DNA from: Flavobacterium lacus
GTDB lineage: Bacteria > Bacteroidota > Bacteroidia > Flavobacteriales > Flavobacteriaceae
Direction: 5' to 3'
Assembly: GCF_003268815.1 (NCBI RefSeq)
Contig: NZ_QLSV01000002.1
Span: 186,001-250,000, forward strand
DNA length: 64,000 nucleotides
Shown here: positions 60,598-64,000 of the stretch, piece by piece
How the letters are laid out: every line of letters begins with the position of its first letter
How positions within the stretch are numbered: position 1 is the first letter of the stretch
Made by a program: the position numbers and the translations under genes
Notes under the pieces: model-generated
The model's database searches: none
The model's input: only the letters and a program-made list of their open reading frames with translations
What the model was told of the DNA's origin: nothing

Positions 60598-61626
60598 TTA
60601 TGACAATTCTCCCCGCAAAGAAGTTTCAAAAATGGTTTTGAACACTTTAGCAGAAACATTCTGCCCTAAAAGGTACATCAATTTTGTGATGGCTGCCTCC
60701 GTAGTGATGTCTTTTCCTGAGATTACTCCTATCTTTTTTAAATACGTACTCGTTTCATATTGCCCCATGTTGACACTTCCACCTGAACATTGTGTCACAT
60801 TAATAACGTAAATTCCTTTTTTTATTGCCTTTTTTAAAACAGAAATAAACCATTCTTCTGTGGGAGCATTTCCTGATCCGTAGGTTTCTAAAACAATTCC
60901 TTTTAAATTAGGTATGTCGAATAAAGACGTTAAAACATTCTGATTTAGTCCCGGGAACATTTTTATAATTGCTACGTTCGAATCTAATTCCTTATGAACA
61001 ACCATCTTTTTGGTTGTACTAACTTGAAATAGTGATTCGTTATTTATTTTAATATGCACTCCTGATTCGGCCAAAGCCGGAAAATTGGGTGATGCAAAAG
61101 CCATAAAATGTTCTGCATTAATTTTACTGGTTCGATTTCCTCTATATAATTTGTATTCAAAATAGAGGCAAACTTCTTTAAAAACAGGTTTTCCGTTTCT
61201 TTTAAGCGAAGCTATTTGAATCGCTGTAATTAAATTTTCTTTGGCATCGGTTCGCAAATCACCAATTGGCAGTTGAGAACCTGTAAACACGATTGGTTTT
61301 GATAGATTTTCAAACATGAAACTCAATGCTGAAGCAGAATACGACATCGTATCGGAGCCATGAAGCACTACAAACCCATCAAAATTTGCATAATTATCTT
61401 CAATAATTTGTGCCATTTCAATCCACTTTTGCGGATTCATGTTGGAAGAATCAATTGGTTTTTCAAACGAAATCGTTTCAATAGCACATTCCAATTGTTT
61501 TAATTCCGGAATTCGCTGAAGCAATTTCTTAAAATTAAAAGCCTTTAATGCACCGGTTTCAAAATCTTTCATCATACCGATGGTTCCTCCGGTATAAATT
61601 AAAAGTATGTTGGCTTTAGAATGCAT
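60598..61626 (-). CDS. ansA: Type I L-asparaginase
   Basis: 342 residues, no signal peptide, hence cytosolic. Catalytic Thr motif ILLIYTGGTIGMMKD at 8-22 and second Thr motif FVVLHGSDTMSYSASALSF near 84-102; VLETYGSGNAPTEEW follows. It hydrolyses asparagine to aspartate and ammonia. It overlaps the upstream acyltransferase gene by 11 bases, so the two are coupled. Confidence 0.94.
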   Translation of the reverse strand: MHSKANILLIYTGGTIGMMKDFETGALKAFNFKKLLQRIPELKQLECAIETISFEKPIDSSNMNPQKWIEMAQIIEDNYANFDGFVVLHGSDTMSYSASALSFMFENLSKPIVFTGSQLPIGDLRTDAKENLITAIQIASLKRNGKPVFKEVCLYFEYKLYRGNRTSKINAEHFMAFASPNFPALAESGVHIKINNESLFQVSTTKKMVVHKELDSNVAIIKMFPGLNQNVLTSLFDIPNLKGIVLETYGSGNAPTEEWFISVLKKAIKKGIYVINVTQCSGGSVNMGQYETSTYLKKIGVISGKDITTEAAITKLMYLLGQNVSAKVFKTIFETSLRGELS

Positions 61627-62752
61627 TTTGATATTTCATCTTATTGGTCACCGGATTAGCATACATAGCCAAAAAACTTTCAACCATTTTTGGATTAGTT
61701 GAGTCAATTTTCATTTCTAACCTTCTTTCAAATAATGATTTTTCTTCTTCTGTATACAAATGATTATACTGATTGGAAGCATACATTAAATCATGAGCAA
61801 TAAAGTTGGTTGGCCACAATTTGTAAGAACTCAATATAGAATCGTCAATCACTTGTGCTACAGCTTGAATCTGACGATTAGAATTGTCCTCGTTCGTTTT
61901 AATTTGATCCATTTCACTCTCTAAAACATCTCCGATATGCATGTGAATACGTTTTTTTTGCCCCATTATTCCGCTCAATAGTGTGATAAAATCTTCGTTT
62001 TTCTCTTTAATATATACTTCATTTTTTGCCTCAGCCATCAATTGAGGCATTTTTAAGGCATCGGTAGGGTCATATTCATACGAAATAGAAACAGGAACAA
62101 TTTTTAATTTCTTAAAATAATCCATGACATTTTCCTCATCGCAACCCATTCCCAACATTTTTAAAACGCCTTGATGCGTAGCGTCATTTCCGTCTTTGGT
62201 TCTTCCTTCTCGTTGAGCAATCCAAACCGAGCGGTTTTCTCTTAATAATAATTGACCAATGTATTCCGACATCAATTTTGAACTTTGCAATAATTCTCTT
62301 GGTGATAATCCCCGTTGAACTAAAAAATTCCGATTGAGTTTTGATAATTTATATAAGAAATCCTTCTTAACTAAGTTGTCTCCAATTGCCGAAGCTGTCA
62401 TCACCAAACCGTGTTCATACAAGGCCACATTAAGCAACGAAGTGTCTAAAATAATATCACGATGATTAGAAATGAATAAATAAGATGCATTTTTTTCCAA
62501 CTTTTCAAACCCGGACGTGGTTAATCCTTCCGAACTGCGTTGAAGCACTTTTTGCACGGAATGATAAACAAAGTTTATTTGAAAATCCCTGATTGAATGT
62601 GTTTTTTGAAGTTGTTCTATCCAAACATTTTCATCAACATCCGGAAAAGTAAAGTTCATCAACGCTTTCATCATTGGATGATGAATCACCGAACGGATCC
62701 CTTCGTTTACTTCACTGTCGTAATAAGGTCGAATCGTATCAAATTTTGACAT
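61616..62752 (-). CDS. 1-acyl-glycerol-3-phosphate acyltransferase-like protein
   Basis: 378 residues. PlsC/PlsB-like acyltransferase domain: ASYLFISNHRDIILDTSLL with the catalytic His-Asp pair, and the glycerol-phosphate-binding block SVWIAQREGRTKDGNDATHQG; RKIVPVSISYEYDP resembles the third block. Such enzymes add acyl chains to phospholipid or ornithine-lipid precursors at the membrane. Typical for the long Bacteroidota form. Upstream of ansA in an operon. Confidence 0.85.
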   Translation of the reverse strand: MSKFDTIRPYYDSEVNEGIRSVIHHPMMKALMNFTFPDVDENVWIEQLQKTHSIRDFQINFVYHSVQKVLQRSSEGLTTSGFEKLEKNASYLFISNHRDIILDTSLLNVALYEHGLVMTASAIGDNLVKKDFLYKLSKLNRNFLVQRGLSPRELLQSSKLMSEYIGQLLLRENRSVWIAQREGRTKDGNDATHQGVLKMLGMGCDEENVMDYFKKLKIVPVSISYEYDPTDALKMPQLMAEAKNEVYIKEKNEDFITLLSGIMGQKKRIHMHIGDVLESEMDQIKTNEDNSNRQIQAVAQVIDDSILSSYKLWPTNFIAHDLMYASNQYNHLYTEEEKSLFERRLEMKIDSTNPKMVESFLAMYANPVTNKMKYQNAF

Positions 62753-62812
62753 TAATCAGCTATTTATTTCACAAATGAACAAAAAAAATGTGACTTTTGA
62801 GGTAAGGTTACG

Positions 62813-63580
62813 TTAAAAGCCGAAAATTGCTTTTGAGTTTTGGGTTGTAATTTTTGCAATTTCTTCTACCGAAACACCATAAATAGTGGCTAATTTTTCG
62901 GCAACCAAAGTAACATAACTGCTTTCATTCCGCTTGCCGCGATAAGGAACAGGAGCTAAATAAGGTGAATCGGTTTCAAGAACAATATGTTTTATGTCTA
63001 TTTGATGAAGAAATTGATCAATTTTTCCGTTTTTGAAAGTTACAACACCTCCAATTCCTAATTTCATATTGTATGAAATCGCTTGTTGAGCTTGTTCAAA
63101 ATTTCCGGTGAAACAATGAAAAATTCCAAATAAATCATCGCTTTTTTCAGATTCTAATACTTCGAAAATTTCATCAAATGATTCGCGACAATGAATCACA
63201 ATCGGCAATTTATATTTTTTGGCTAATTGAATTTGGTATTTAAAAGCTATTTTCTGAATTTCCAACGTAGTTTTATCCCAGTATAAATCGATACCAATTT
63301 CGCCAATAGCGATGAATTTTCGTTTGGATAATTCGGTTTCGATGTGATTTAATTCATCCAAATAATGCTCTTTCACGTAGCACGGATGCAATCCCATCAT
63401 TAAAAAAACATTTTCCGGATAATTTTTTTCCAATTCATACATTGCGTTCGTGCAAGTGGAATCAATCGCCGGCACAAAAAAACGAGTTACTCCTTTTGAA
63501 ATAGCTTTTTGCATCATTTCATTTCTATCAAAATCAAATTCTTCAGAATATAAATGGGTATGGGTGTCGGTGAAAATCAT
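62813..63580 (-). CDS. tatD: TatD-family metal-dependent hydrolase
   Basis: 255 residues from ATG 63580 (MIFTDTHTHLYSEEFD); the upstream ATG at 63604 adds eight residues that precede the usual family start and overlap the promoter. Metal ligands are visible: DTHTH, FIAIGEIGID (Glu), PIVIHCRESFDE (His), FGIFHCFTG (His) and VLETDSPYLAP (Asp). Family members are 3'-5' DNases or related hydrolases. A -7 element begins 5 bases upstream. Confidence 0.93.
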   Translation of the reverse strand: MIFTDTHTHLYSEEFDFDRNEMMQKAISKGVTRFFVPAIDSTCTNAMYELEKNYPENVFLMMGLHPCYVKEHYLDELNHIETELSKRKFIAIGEIGIDLYWDKTTLEIQKIAFKYQIQLAKKYKLPIVIHCRESFDEIFEVLESEKSDDLFGIFHCFTGNFEQAQQAISYNMKLGIGGVVTFKNGKIDQFLHQIDIKHIVLETDSPYLAPVPYRGKRNESSYVTLVAEKLATIYGVSVEEIAKITTQNSKAIFGF

Positions 63581-63584
63581 GCGG

Positions 63585-63592
63585 CAAAAATA
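63585..63592 (-). promoter_or_regulatory. -7 element directly before tatD
   Basis: TATTTTTG on the minus strand, exact TAnnTTTG, only 4 bases before ATG 63580; the transcript would be leaderless. It falls in the extended frame from 63604. Confidence 0.5.
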
Positions 63593-63620
63593 AGTAAATT
63601 TCAAGAAAATATCTACAGCT

Positions 63621-63650
63621 TTGTTTTGACTTTAATTTGAATTACTTTTG
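63621..63650 (+). promoter_or_regulatory. Promoter of the aspartyl protease gene
   Basis: TTG (63621-63623), 19-base spacer, TACTTTTG (63643-63650). Full consensus, 17 bases before the ATG. Confidence 0.7.
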
Positions 63651-63667
63651 AATTTCAAAATTGAAAA

Positions 63668-64000
63668 ATGAAGAATTTACAAGAGCTTTTAAAAGATTCA
63701 GGATATAAAAAAATTGCTTTTAAGGTTTCTAAGACCCAACATTTGTTGATAAAAGCTACTATAAATGGTGTGAAAGGAAATTTTATTTTAGATACCGGTG
63801 CCTCCAACAGTTGCATTGGATTTGATCAAGTTGAGCATTTTAATGTAAATGCCAAAGCTTCTAAAACCAAAGCAGCAGGTGCCGGAGCAACGGGAATGGA
63901 AACGCAGATCGGCAAAAATGTAGCGTTAAAAATTGGCAGATGGAAAACCAAAAATTTGCATTTGGTTATTTTTGATTTAACGCATGTGAATTTAGCCTTG
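63668..64000 (+). CDS. Retropepsin-like aspartyl protease family protein (partial, 3' end outside window)
   Basis: 111 residues are visible before the window ends. KGNFILDTGASNSCIGFDQ at about 38-56 contains the active-site DTGAS motif of clan AA proteases, and LLIKATINGVKG precedes it as in bacterial retropepsin-like proteins. No signal peptide, so probably cytosolic. Divergent from tatD. Confidence 0.82.
   Translation, partial: MKNLQELLKDSGYKKIAFKVSKTQHLLIKATINGVKGNFILDTGASNSCIGFDQVEHFNVNAKASKTKAAGAGATGMETQIGKNVALKIGRWKTKNLHLVIFDLTHVNLAL

Noticed and set aside
1..64000. CRISPR array, prophage or integrated plasmid
   Set aside because: No regularly spaced repeats with unique spacers, and no phage structural, integrase or conjugation genes were seen.

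Overview
The window looks like chromosomal DNA from a member of the Flavobacteriaceae, probably Flavobacterium or a close relative. The evidence is: low-GC sequence; many start-proximal promoters of the Bacteroidota form TTG-N(17-23)-TAnnTTTG and few Shine-Dalgarno sites; TonB-dependent receptors with an N-terminal carboxypeptidase-like domain; two proteins with type IX secretion (T9SS) C-terminal sorting domains; and lineage-typical families (DUF4271, DUF4296, DUF3098, DUF5686). Most of the window is ordinary housekeeping DNA. No prophage, CRISPR array, rRNA or classical insertion sequence was seen.

Layout. 1-5.4 kb: end of a ferredoxin/flavodoxin-NADP reductase-like gene, NifU-like and Mrp Fe-S genes, an alkyltransferase-like protein, a LysE exporter, trmB and a glycosyltransferase. 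5.3-13.1 kb: a sugar locus on the minus strand (TonB receptor, glutaredoxin-like protein, MFS transporter, glycoside hydrolase, fructokinase) facing a LacI-type regulator with two perfect operators; by gene content it resembles a sucrose locus, and its transporter carries an in-frame amber codon. 13.1-20.0 kb: a PhoR/PhoB-like two-component pair divergent from a TonB receptor and lipoprotein, with five 7-bp repeats phased at 11 bp in the shared promoter region. 20.1-21.4 kb: two T9SS cargo genes. 21.4-35.4 kb: tyrS with an unfamiliar C-terminal extension, pyrC, hemD-like, pckA, saccharopine dehydrogenase-like, Lrp-type regulator, zinc peptidase. 35.5-41.7 kb: Na/Pi cotransporter, an outer-membrane protein, and a 1191-codon leuS. 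41.8-57.9 kb: ftsX, uppP, truB, a ParE-type toxin-antitoxin pair, patatin, pyrH-frr, a DUF5686 protein, an RND/MMPL exporter, asnS, rpoN. 58.0-64.0 kb: ExbB/ExbD proton-channel operon, tRNA-Ser(GGA), asparaginase, acyltransferase, TatD and a partial aspartyl protease.

Most notable: leuS carries, in frame, a unit of about 480 bp made of a DUF559 (VSR-like) endonuclease domain bounded by 34-bp terminal inverted repeats that are themselves palindromic and are translated as part of the synthetase. The same leuS also has a second enlarged, divergent segment just before KMSKS, and tyrS carries an unrelated-looking tail of about 130 residues. The 11-bp-phased repeats next to phoB-like/phoR-like genes are a strong candidate Pho box array controlling a TonB receptor/lipoprotein pair.
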